From positions 3,162,001-3,226,000 of the forward strand of contig JAKSGN010000006.1 in assembly GCA_024180945.1 (NCBI GenBank): a stretch of DNA of 64,000 bases. Direction: 5' to 3'. This DNA comes from Macrophomina tecta (Eukaryota; Ascomycota; Dothideomycetes; Botryosphaeriales; Botryosphaeriaceae). Each line of letters starts with the position of its first letter. Position 1 is the first letter of the stretch. Both the position numbers and the translations under genes were made by a program. This document shows, piece by piece, positions 23,182-33,628 of the stretch. The notes under the pieces were generated by a model that was not told the DNA's origin, ran no database searches, and saw only the letters and a program-made list of their open reading frames with translations.

Positions 23182-26100
23182 TTAGATAGCCTTGCTCAGC
23201 CACAGGACCAAGACGATGATCAAACCGACAGTCTCCACAATAAAAGCCACTAGAGCGCACTTCTTCTGTAGTTGGCCGACGTGGTAGATCTCGCGTTTGC
23301 TCATGTGGAACATGAGACTGTCCAGGGTGCCAAGGAATAGCAGCATGGCCGTCGGAGGGAACCACGCGCTCATGGCGAAGATGATCCATGAAAGCGCCTT
23401 CTTGTTCTCGCATTTCTCGGCGATGTTGGAGGAATTGGGGCGAGGACGCTGGAGCAGATGGGGGGAATGGCGGTAGAGTGGCTCGGATGTGTGGCTTGAT
23501 TCACGACGAACAACAGGTGCTGCCTCGGACCGCTCGCTGCCGAAGGTCATGCTATCATGATGGTGGAGTTCCTTGTTTTGAAGCTCCAAAGGAAAAGGAG
23601 CAGTCATTCCTCGGACGGATGCGCGCGGGATTATCAATCCGTTTGGCCGCGGTGTATTTATCTTGGAGGCAGTACCTACGGATGCAGCCTTCATCTTGTG
23701 GTAGCGCTCAGCTCGATGCGATGCCTCGGCGCGGAGACTGTCAATCTGCCTTCCGTACGATCCCATGATTGGAATCCGGCTCGAGTGGCTACTTACTACA
23801 CTTCCCTGTGCAAGTGGAGAGGAACGAGGCTGTGTCGATGGAGTTTGGAACTTCGCGTAAAGGTCGGGGTTGACCATTCTGCCAGCTGTAGGACTATACA
23901 CCACAGTTTCACCTGACTTGCCTAATAGAGTCTGGCGCGTAGGTGTGGAGACGGATGGTGGGGAACTGGCGAAGATCTCATTGTAGGCCTGGATGTTGCT
24001 CGGTGGACTCGACGAGTTCCCAACAACGCTGCTACCTGCGTGCCTCATTCCGGTACCCATCGGCGTTCCCGTTAAATTAGCGTTTGGACCGACGATGGCG
24101 AACTTGTCGAATGAGTTGACCCGACTAGCCGGGCCTGCGAATGAGCTCGCACCCTGCAAGTCCTGATGCTTCGGCTTCCGAGCCAAAGGTGACATCTCGA
24201 CCTCGTCAATCAGGATTTCATCACTCGGCCCATAGACTAGGAAGTTTCTCATCTGCTCTGGCGACAGTTGAAGTGGCTGGCTATCTGTCGCCCTCAGTTG
24301 GGTAGCATGGGAGCCCCTCGAATGACGGCTGTTGCGAAGAAAAGAAAGCTGGCTATCCCGAGGGAAGCGCGGTATATTCTTTATGTCAGCGGGCGAGGTC
24401 AAGGCCGGAATGATGCCAACGTTTTCCATCGTCTGTTTCTTACGCCAGGGATTGGTGTTAGATCTGCTGAGAGGAGTAACGTCCTGTGAGCGGAGCTCAT
24501 CGCCGGAACTGTGGTCCTTAGAGTTCTCCCGGGAATGATCACCACTAGTCGTGGCCTGGGCAAGCGTTTCCCAGTCGCCATCTGTACCTTCCGTGCCTAA
24601 TGTTGCAGGCGAATCGTTTCGAGGACTGAAACGGCTTGATGAAGCAGAAGGCATCCACATTGCAGGTATATCACTGCCGGTGTTGTTGCGCCCAGGGCTT
24701 GTGACAACAGCTTGCTTGCGAAGAGCAGGCCCAGACTCCTCAGAGACAGCACTCTCTTTCCAAGGAGCTGGAAAGGCGATGCCACCACTATCACCGCTGT
24801 CTGATTTCATGCTGGCCTCTGTATCTTCACAGATAAAGCTATTTTGCGAGGGTTCCGAAGGCCGCTGGTGATACTGCTCGAACTCCGGAGTGCCTCGGTG
24901 ACTATCGCTGCACTCAATAAACTCTTGCAGTGGAGACTGCGCAAGCCTATCGCCATCAGATACACAACTTCCCTCCGTAATGGCGGACATTCTGTGGGAT
25001 GAGTCGACGTTGCCAGAAATGCCAAGAAGTTTGCGAGTATCACCGTAAGAAGAGGCACGGTTGGAGTAGTCTTCCGACGCATACTTGTAAGCGTGTCCGG
25101 GTTGCTGGTCCATTCCAGGAGCGAGTGGTGGCGGAGAGTTTGGCGGAAGACCTGCGGGAACACGCATAACAGTGGGTACCTTCGGGAACGCACCATTCTG
25201 GGGGGTGACAGGACTAGAAACCGGGCTGTCGGCATTTCCGCTGTTGCGGACCTCATCTAGACCGAATTCAAACTTGCTCAGTCCGGAAGTGCGATCAGCA
25301 CGCGGGCTCGACGGGACCATGCTTCGAAGGCTAGGGACTCTGATGGTAGCAGCGTCGTCGTCGTCGTCGTCGTCGTCATCGCTGACCAGATCATCAGCCG
25401 AGACGGCGGCTTGACTGCCCTCCATTCCACCATACTGTTCGAATATGTTGCTGATAGTGTTGTCGATCGCCTTGGATACATACTCGTGGGCACGGCTGTC
25501 TACGGAAGGACGCGCAGAGTGGTGCGTGTAAATCGAATGGCGGGGCGTGTCTTCGAACTGGTAGGATACCTCCCCACTGTAGTCCGTGATTTGATTCTGA
25601 TAGCCGAAAGGGAGACTCCGCCGATCACTGAGCGGGCCAAAGTACATCGAACTCGAATCAAACTCAGAGTGGGCATATTCCGAGGCCTGATCGCCATGTG
25701 GCATAAATGAATCAGAGCACGTCTCCCAAGTGTCGCCTGACGGGCGGGTCACGTCGATGCTCACATTCCCAGGGATTTCGAGTCCGGAAGATGCCAGGGT
25801 GTTCGTCCCAGGTGGGCCAAGGGAAATTGAAGTTGCTTGATAAGGCACCGCCCTGAAGGCGTCACCCTCAACCATCTTAGAACCGTCTTTCCTCTTGAAA
25901 ACAGTGCGGGCCCGGTCCATGATGGATATCCGGCGCTCAGGCTGCTCGCTTGGGAGAGGCGGACGGGCCACGGAAGACACGATGGGCTCCGCACGTAGGC
26001 CTGGAGCCTGCCTTTGACTCGCCTTAGGCGGCTGGACCTTGGTCTTGGCGATCGATGCGTGTGCGGACACCAGGTCGTCGAACAGCGGGCGCTGGGACCG

Positions 26101-27051
26101 CTCAACCTGCCCGTGGTCCTTCCCAGGCGGCGGATCCATATCTGACGGCAGGAGCTGGTCCAAAGAGGTCCTGTTAAAGTAGTCATTGACTTCATTTTCA
26201 AGATCTGCAGGGGTCTCCAGGTTGGAAAGATAGAGGGAGTTGTGGGGGTTAACCACATCGAAAGACGTGCCTCGGAAGTGTAGGACAGCTGGAGTAGCTG
26301 GCGGGGTGTCGGCAAGCAAAGGAGTCAGCTCCGGATTGGATTCAGGGGGCCATACGTTGAGCGGCGGAGTAGCGGGCTTTGACTGCGGCGGCTCAGGAAA
26401 AGGGAACTTGGATAAGGTGAAGGAAGAGGTGCTGGCAAGGCCAGCGGGGGAGAGGACGTCTAGGCTGGCCGGGTCGGAGCGAACAGGCGAAGAGTTCAGC
26501 GGGCGGCGGATCTCGATGTCCTTCGGTCGCGGCAGTCTCTTCCTTGATCCGAGGCCAAAGTCGCGCGGGTGGGCTGCGGCGGCGGGACCGGCAACGACAG
26601 GAAGATCTGCAGATGAGGCGTTGAGCTTTGCAATGTCGCGCAGGCCTAGGGATGGGCGCTGCTGGAGAGCTGGTAGAGAACGGAAGGAAGACACGTGCAG
26701 ACCAGAGAACGGAGACTTGGCGTCGCGACGCGGCGGCTCTGAGTGGGAGGTCGAGGGCGGGGTTGGAGGGAGCGGCGGAGGCCGGGTAGGCGGCAGAAGA
26801 AGCTCGCGCTCACTCGCATTCAAGTGGGTAGCGGCCGTTTTCCTCTTGAGCCGCTTGCCGGCCGGGGGCTCCGGTGTGGATGGCGAGGCCTGCTGCCTGC
26901 GGTACTGGTGCAGCGAGATGGCGTGGATCGGGGTAAAAGAGCGCGTCGACGAGGGAGAAGGTATGGAGTGATGCGAGGGTTGGGGCGAGTGGGCGGGCGG
27001 CGTGACTGGAGCCGCAACGCGTTGGTGGAGCGTGGCCGAAAAGGTCGACAT
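23182..27051 (-). CDS. Large Ser/Pro-rich protein with two C-terminal membrane helices, function unknown
   Basis: A single uninterrupted frame of 1289 residues, unusual here because most genes carry introns. Nearly all of the protein is low-complexity and Ser/Pro/Thr-rich, with many potential phosphosites and short basic patches, so it is probably disordered and cytosolic. An acidic run of nine consecutive Asp (DNA 25345-25380, a CGT-type triplet repeat on the plus strand) lies mid-protein. The last ~70 residues form two hydrophobic segments, around 1220-1246 (SWIIFAMSAWFPPTAM) and 1264-1287 (ALVAFIVETVGLIIVL), separated by a short charged loop, which would anchor the protein by its C-terminus. 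I do not recognise a named family; similar long serine-rich proteins of unknown role occur in filamentous fungi. The start at 27051 is the first Met and is followed by coding-like sequence. Confidence 0.8.
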   Translation of the reverse strand: MSTFSATLHQRVAAPVTPPAHSPQPSHHSIPSPSSTRSFTPIHAISLHQYRRQQASPSTPEPPAGKRLKRKTAATHLNASERELLLPPTRPPPLPPTPPSTSHSEPPRRDAKSPFSGLHVSSFRSLPALQQRPSLGLRDIAKLNASSADLPVVAGPAAAAHPRDFGLGSRKRLPRPKDIEIRRPLNSSPVRSDPASLDVLSPAGLASTSSFTLSKFPFPEPPQSKPATPPLNVWPPESNPELTPLLADTPPATPAVLHFRGTSFDVVNPHNSLYLSNLETPADLENEVNDYFNRTSLDQLLPSDMDPPPGKDHGQVERSQRPLFDDLVSAHASIAKTKVQPPKASQRQAPGLRAEPIVSSVARPPLPSEQPERRISIMDRARTVFKRKDGSKMVEGDAFRAVPYQATSISLGPPGTNTLASSGLEIPGNVSIDVTRPSGDTWETCSDSFMPHGDQASEYAHSEFDSSSMYFGPLSDRRSLPFGYQNQITDYSGEVSYQFEDTPRHSIYTHHSARPSVDSRAHEYVSKAIDNTISNIFEQYGGMEGSQAAVSADDLVSDDDDDDDDDAATIRVPSLRSMVPSSPRADRTSGLSKFEFGLDEVRNSGNADSPVSSPVTPQNGAFPKVPTVMRVPAGLPPNSPPPLAPGMDQQPGHAYKYASEDYSNRASSYGDTRKLLGISGNVDSSHRMSAITEGSCVSDGDRLAQSPLQEFIECSDSHRGTPEFEQYHQRPSEPSQNSFICEDTEASMKSDSGDSGGIAFPAPWKESAVSEESGPALRKQAVVTSPGRNNTGSDIPAMWMPSASSSRFSPRNDSPATLGTEGTDGDWETLAQATTSGDHSRENSKDHSSGDELRSQDVTPLSRSNTNPWRKKQTMENVGIIPALTSPADIKNIPRFPRDSQLSFLRNSRHSRGSHATQLRATDSQPLQLSPEQMRNFLVYGPSDEILIDEVEMSPLARKPKHQDLQGASSFAGPASRVNSFDKFAIVGPNANLTGTPMGTGMRHAGSSVVGNSSSPPSNIQAYNEIFASSPPSVSTPTRQTLLGKSGETVVYSPTAGRMVNPDLYAKFQTPSTQPRSSPLAQGSVVSSHSSRIPIMGSYGRQIDSLRAEASHRAERYHKMKAASVGTASKINTPRPNGLIIPRASVRGMTAPFPLELQNKELHHHDSMTFGSERSEAAPVVRRESSHTSEPLYRHSPHLLQRPRPNSSNIAEKCENKKALSWIIFAMSAWFPPTAMLLFLGTLDSLMFHMSKREIYHVGQLQKKCALVAFIVETVGLIIVLVLWLSKAI

Positions 27052-29055
27052 GTCTTGGCACGCCCGGCGTCTCTACGCGGACAGAGGTGGCCGTCGGAGA
27101 AGATCTGGCAATCCGGCGATGGGCTGAGGTAGGCAGAGGTCCTTGCCGGATTCTGCACTTCACCGGACCCGAGGCATCACGGGCTGCCCCCTTGGCTAAC
27201 GTACCAACACTGCTCTCGGGCTCTGTCAGCGGCACCATCTGGCTCAAACTTCTCAAGTCCACTCACACCAGCAGACGATACCACGAACACACGGCTGACC
27301 AACGCGTCTCTCGTGCTCTTTCGACCGCCAATGGCATGTGCAGCGGAGGCAACCCCCCAGTCGGCAGGAAAACGAGGGCAGAACAAGGCCAGCTCGTTCA
27401 AGACGGGGCGGACGAGATACGGGAGGACCAAGGAGTGGATGCGGGCAAGTGAGGCTCGATGGAAGGCAACAGAAACTACGATTACGGGGGAAGAGAAGAC
27501 ATGGAAAGGTGGTGGAGGATACGCAAGAGGAAGTAGCAGCCCCGGGGCTCGAGAAATAAGAGATTGGAGCTGGAAGCTGGAGGACATGGGGCGCGAGAAA
27601 GGAAATGAAGCGTCGCCCGAGAAATTCCAGAAAATGATCCTGGAGAGAGGCCATGCTGCTATAGGAGCCGTTTCCCGTCACACCTGGGCCGCGCACGATG
27701 TGTGGTTGAGGTGTGTGGCCGGGCCCCTGCAAAGGCGCGCCCGCGTGCTTCCAATCACGTCGCGCAGCCGGCCAGCGAGGTCACGTCGCCATTACACGCC
27801 CTCCACCAGCCGCAGCCCGAGTCGCAGGAGAACCGAGTCGCCGGAGCACCGCCTGCCAATGAACCCACCGAGCTGCGCATCACGGCCGCTAATGCGCGTC
27901 ACCCAGGCTGCTGGCGTCGTGGAGCCCCAGCCAATCCGCGCCCAGAGGTGCCTTGCCTCACCCACGCCAGATCATGGCTGTGCGTGGCCGTCCGGCCCCG
28001 CCGAAGATGGTCAGCTGTTGGCGAAAATCCCGGCTGAGACATGATTACGACCCGCCGCCGAGCGTGCGATGCGTCGATCCACGGTGGGTCGCTGGGGGAG
28101 TTGGCGAGTGATGCGGGCGGCGAACGTGTGGCGGCGTGCTCGTAGCGAGCGAGCGAGAGAGAGAGAGAGGGAGAGAGAGGCTGATGACTAATGGCCACCA
28201 CCACTACCACCACTACTCGGCGCCACCTCCTTCTCCACACCAACCAAAACGCACATGTCGGCGCCTCCAGGCATCCTGCCGCCTCGTGCCGTTTCGCTCC
28301 CGTGTCGCTCCCGTTTCTGTCGCCCGTTTTGAACATCAATTGCCGGGACCACGTCGCGACAGTCTTGAGTCTCTCGACACGTGCCTTAGCGCGCTTTTCA
28401 GCCTTTGGCGCCTGTGCAAAGCTAAAGCCGTGTCTCGATTTTCCATGAACCAGACGGTGCACGCCTTCGATTGGCCTGTGAGATGTACAAGAAAAGTAGG
28501 CCCTGCGTGCACCTCCGCTTCGTCGGCATTCGATCGTCGGCCATCGAAAGCGTCTATTTACGCAGCACGTTCCGAGATGCCAGCCATATCACTGCAAGGC
28601 TGGCTTCACCTGTTTTAAATCTCTCTTACCTGATTAATCTCCGTCCGACAGTTCCCCTGCTCTGCATACCTCGCTCCGTGCGACTCCCTGCCTTCTCCGG
28701 CAGCCAGCTTGCCAGGCAGCACCATCGCCCACCTGAGAAAAGTGGAAGGAGAGGCGTGCTCCTTCCCTTTGATCCGTCCAATCTTTCACTGTCGCCACCA
28801 TGCTGTCATCTCTCCTTCCGGCATCCTTTTCCGTTTCCCTACACATCGCCATCGTGCGACTTTTTGCCCAAACAGACGGCGTACCCTCCTCCTATTCTTC
28901 CCTTTTAATGTTCCTGTTTCGCAGTCGCTCACGGCCGGCCCTGATTTCCTGGGCGTTCATAATCCAGACCGGCCCCTGCTATTCATGCTAATCGACCGGC
29001 TTTCGCCCGCCCGTTCGCCAACCGTCGTCTAACCAGCATTCCTGACGCCAGTGCA
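27052..29055. other. Divergent promoter region, 2 kb
   Basis: This separates the divergent Ser-rich gene and the MFS transporter. It holds a GA-rich simple repeat near 28148-28180 and a C/T-rich leader before the transporter start. Open frames such as 27313-28044 and 28136-28618 overlap frames on the other strand and lack motifs. No RNA gene was recognised. Confidence 0.45.
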
Positions 29056-32000
29056 ATGGCTGCCCCACACAACACATCGTCCGAGGGCTCTAGTCATGGC
29101 ATTAGCAATGACAGGTCTCGACGGCGCAGCACATACTTCAGTAAACAGGCTTTGCACGATCCGCCAAACCGAGGGAGCGGTCTGATGGCGGGAACCGATG
29201 CTGTCGCCAAGACAACGGGCCCTTCACCACGTCGGCCATCGCTGCTTAGCATGCCAAGACGAAGACTACCCTGGCTTGACGGCAGACACTCTTCTGGCAA
29301 TGGATATGCCAAGAGATCTCCGCATGTGCCCGGAGCATACCTCACCGACGACACATCTTACTCAGCCTTCAGCAGTAACGCCACCTCTTCGCCTTCCTTG
29401 CCTGAACTGTCACCTGCGAACCCAACCGCTACCCTGCAGGTTTCCAGAAATGCCAGTTCAGCCTATTCTCCATCTAACTATAGCACTGATGCGGCCAGCG
29501 GAATCAGTATCGGGCCGCCATTTCAGAGTTTAAGGTGCCATAGCTCCTACGAAGCCGTGCTCCTCACGGCTAAGAGATCGGAGGATGGCAACCATGAATC
29601 TGAGAATGGTCAAAGAAGAAGGCAAATGGGCTCTCGCTTGGGCTGTTCCTCCGCCTCCAACTCCAATTCCGAGCCATCCATGCCAGTAAAGTGTGCTACT
29701 CTCAGACTATCGCCCGATCTTGGTCAGGACTTGGATGCGGATTCAGACAGGCCTTCTAAGCCCACACACGCCGAGGAAGAGCTCCAAAGAGCGATCGATG
29801 GAATGGAAAACCTCATGCAAAAAGCCCTAGATGTAGCAAACGGCGCAGCCAATCACCGCGAGTCTGACAGCGTATCTGCAGTGTTGGAAGGCGCCTCGAG
29901 GTCTCTCGCACAAACACCTTCTGTGTCTTCAGACACTGTACCTTTGCAAGTGTCTAGCTCTCCAGACGCGTCCTCGGACAACCCATCCACTGGATCCGGG
30001 GCGCCGTTGAGCCCGAAAACCGGCCAGTCTTCGAGTACAGAGATGCTTCCGCCAACTGCATCGGTGGAGAACACGGGTCCTGTGAGCCCCAATCCAAGCC
30101 ACCGGCCCAAGACAGCCACACTTCCAAGTGATACATCGTCTAGCTCAAGTTCGATTGTTCTGACGCCATACCAGTTCTACCAACGGAAGTCAGCCGATTC
30201 TATCGCCACAGACTGGGCATATGTTCACCCCAAGACTCCAGCTCGAATTCCCTCTCAGCCTGCATCTTCCAGTTCGTCCTCAACAACTGCTCCCAGTGAC
30301 CTCGAGAGACAGGAGAGCACGCATTGGAGAGCCTGGCACAATAACAAAAAGCGTCCTGTCTATCACGATGATCCATACTACCTTGATCGTCACGTTAAAT
30401 GCAAGACACCGCCCTAAACTAGAGGCGAGGTCCACGATCATATCAAGCGCCACGGGGTTCCGCCTATGCCTCCTCGAAGCAGCTCTTTGAGACATCGGAA
30501 CGTCCATGGGTCTGCAAACAATCACCCTCGACGTTCCCGCCACTCCGACCATGTCCGTCAAATCCGCGACCGGCGGAAAGAGCATCGGAGCGAGAGGAAT
30601 GAAAGACGCAGTGCTATCAGGCGTCGCAAGCCTCCAAATCCATGGGATGATGCCAGTTCTGCGCCTTCCACGGGCTTTAGTATGGGGGAGCCTGCTCGTA
30701 CGCATGTCAGTTTTCGTGGGCCGGCACGCATGGAGTCGTTCAAACGCCACAGGCGCGAACCAATCGCGAGAAATTGGGGCCCCTCAAAGAAGCGAATCAC
30801 AGCCACGATCGCATGTATCAACACTGCATTGGTGGGATTTCTGATTGGGGTCTACGTGAGTACTTGTCAAAGCTCGTATCACTATTGCTGATTTTGAAAA
30901 AGGCTGGTGAGGTTCCGCGAATTCAGTACGCCATTGCAGATCAAGGGCATATTGCAATAATGGGAAATGTCTTGTGAGCCACATCAGCTTCGGCAGTCAT
31001 TTCCGCGCTGACAATTTCAGCTTGTACTTGGGATTGGCGCTGTCAACGTTTTTCTGCTGGCCCTTACCACTGCTACACGGACGCAAACCCTACGTTCTCG
31101 GCGCTTTGGCAATTCTTTTGCCTCTCCAGTTCCCTCAGGCTCTGGTGGTTGGTACTCCGCGCGATCCCGACACACATCTCTACCGGGTTGGGCTTTTACT
31201 TCCTCGAGCATTTTCCGGCCTTGTCCTCGGACTCGCCAACATCAACTTCGTGACCACACTTCTCGATCTTTTCGGTGCGTCTCTACAGTCTGCCAGTCCT
31301 CACGAAGAACTCGTCTTTGTCAATGATGTTCGCCGTCATGGAGGAGGCATGGGCTTATGGCTTGGTATCTGGGCGTGGTCCTTCTTGGGCAGCATTGCAG
31401 TAGGTTTTTTGGTTGGAGCGCTTCTGATTGAAAGCGTCGACCCATCGTGGGGCTTCTACATCGTGGTCATCATGATCGCCTCCGTCCTAGTATTGAATGT
31501 TATGGCCCCGGAGACGAGGCGTGCGCGCTTCCGCCGTTCCTACATTGACCTGATTGACCCGAATTCCGAATACGTCTACCAACGCATTGTCCGTGGTGAA
31601 ATCAAGTTGCATATTTCGCCCGATGGTCCCGATTGGTGGGGCCAAGAGGTAGCTGCCGGTATCTCCCTCAGTGTTCGGATGTACATTCAGCTTGGGTTCA
31701 GCGTCCTGGCCACATATATTGCCTGGATATACGCACAGTTTGTGCTCGTCATTGTAGTAAGTTACAGCAGATTTCCAAACATCCCCATATGCTCAACTCC
31801 AAATCAGCTTCTCGGTGCCCTCCTCTCTCGCGATTATCGCTGGCATCCAGACAAAGTTGGCGCGGGCGTGGCCTCCCTTGCCATCGGCGCCCTCCTCGCC
31901 GTCCCGCTCACCAAAGGCGGCCTCTTCAGCCGTGAACGCACACACGCTTCCCGCACCGACAGCATGACATTCCAGCGCCAGATAACATGGACCTCGCACA

Positions 32001-32752
32001 TGACGCGGCGTATCGTCTTCACGACGCTCCTCCCTCTCGCCAGCCTTGCTTATATGCTCTGCTCTAACGGCGCGCGCGTGCCCTGGCCGCTCCCCATCGC
32101 CTTCGCCGCGCTGATCGGCTTCCTTTCCGTCCTGGCCTGGGCCGAGACGCACGGCCTGGTCATGGAGGCCTTCGACACGTGCGACCTGCAGCCCGGCGTC
32201 AACACGCGGCACCGCCTGCAGAGCATGGCCGACGCCCACCGCCGCCGCCGCACCCCTTACTCGTGCTTCCCACGCGTCTGCGCCGCCTTCGCCACCGCCC
32301 ACGCCCTCGCCTTCCTCCTTGCCGCCATCGCCACCTGGGTCGGCGGCGCTCTCACCCGCCGCTTCGGCGCACAGGCGAGCACCGGCGTCGTCGCCGCCGT
32401 ACTCGCCGCCCTCACTGTCGCCCTCACCCTCGTTCTGTACCGCTTCCAGCGCGTCCAGGTCATTCCTGACGACGTCTTCGGCGAATTGACGGCCGGCCCA
32501 ACGGGGCCGCGTCTGGGTCTAAGTGACGCCGAGCAAGCGGATGCGTGGAGGGTGGCGGTCGTGGCCATGAGTGGAGGCGCTGCCGACGGCGGCGATGCGG
32601 AGAAGGTGGGCGGCAGTGGCAGGGCGGCCGACTGGAAGCCTGTCATCATCGGCAATCCGAGTGGGAGGGTCAGGCGCGTGAATGTGCTGGAGATGGGGCG
32701 GTGGTCGCGGTGGAGCGAGATCAGGAGGCTGAATCGGTTAATCGGGGATTGA
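29056..32752 (+). CDS. MFS transporter with very long N-terminal cytosolic extension (coding continuity uncertain)
   Basis: The membrane part is assembled from exons ending at 30855, then 30903-30973, 31021-31756 and 31808-32752. It shows about twelve hydrophobic segments, with ACINTALVGFLIGVY as helix 1, NVFLYLGLALSTFFCWPLPL, the loop LLHGRKPY, and a large central loop, as in DHA1/polyamine-type fungal MFS proteins. Ahead of it lies a Ser-rich region of some 575 residues starting at 29056 (MAAPHNTSSEGSSHG). This region is open to 30417, where an in-frame TAA (30415-30417) interrupts it, and the same frame resumes directly afterwards (GEVHDHIKRHGVPPMPPRSS). A 72-nt intron at 30358-30429 (donor GTCTAT, branch CTAAAC, acceptor GCGAG) would remove the stop in phase and give about 1159 residues. 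Otherwise the gene is split. Substrate unknown. Confidence 0.72.
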
Positions 32753-33628
32753 GCGCGTGTGGGTGAGTTGGTGGAAAAGCAGATGGTTTGGTGGACAAGG
32801 GGGTGAGCGGGCGTAAAGCCGGCCTTGAAGTCTTGGTGGCGCGGCCATGATCGCCGTCTTTGTGTTTTGTGTGGGGTTTTGGGAGGGTTTCGCTCGCGCG
32901 TGTTGAAATTATTGATGTCCTCCCTGGGTCTCTGTAGTGGTCGAGCTTCCTAGGTGGTATGGATATATCGTATTCCTCAAATAAAAAAAAGACGCTGTCT
33001 GATAATTCCCCTCATGACGCAGACGGTGCCGCAAGAAATTCTGATACTATTCCTATGATCCTGGCGAGTGCAGACGTTGACGTTTGTGGGTCCGAGGCAT
33101 TAGCCGTCCTCAAGTATGTACATACATGCCACTGATATATGGAAGGACTCCGTCAGGATGGATGGTTAATCCGGAATCCCGTGAGCGAATGGACTAGTGC
33201 TTTATTTCCCCCAGACTCCCCCGCTCAATAACACGCCATCCATTGTACGAGGAATAGAGCTGATGCAGTGCACAAAGACTTCTCGCTGTGGATTCTCTCC
33301 CATGCAGAACGACTCCAGTACGGATGCCTAGGCAATGCAATCTCCTGCTCTCATTCTCCTTCCAAAGTCCAGACCAGCCCAGCCCCCAATGCTCGCTAGC
33401 TCGCTCAGACAGTCCCATAAGACATGCATATACTCCACAACCCCAAAACACCAATTCCCCGACAATTTCCCTTCCCTTTCTCTTTTTTTTTTCCCCCCCA
33501 AGAAAGCTTGAGGTGTATAATCCGATCTTGTGCTTGCACTGCCGTGTGCGCGCCATTTGCCCTCCAAAAAGAAAAAGAGGGGAAAACAAAAAAAGAAAAC
33601 TCCTTCCGCTAGAGAACGACCGAAGCAA
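32753..33628. other. Convergent intergenic region
   Basis: This contains the 3' ends of the MFS gene and the FN3 gene. It is T- and C-rich in 33470-33620, with a poly-T tract near 33485. The overlapping small frames around 33194-33741 are not supported by motifs. Confidence 0.45.

Noticed and set aside
27313..28044. 243-codon plus-strand frame between the Ser-rich and MFS genes
   Set aside because: Overlaps frames on the other strand and has Arg/Pro-rich shadow composition typical of promoter DNA here.
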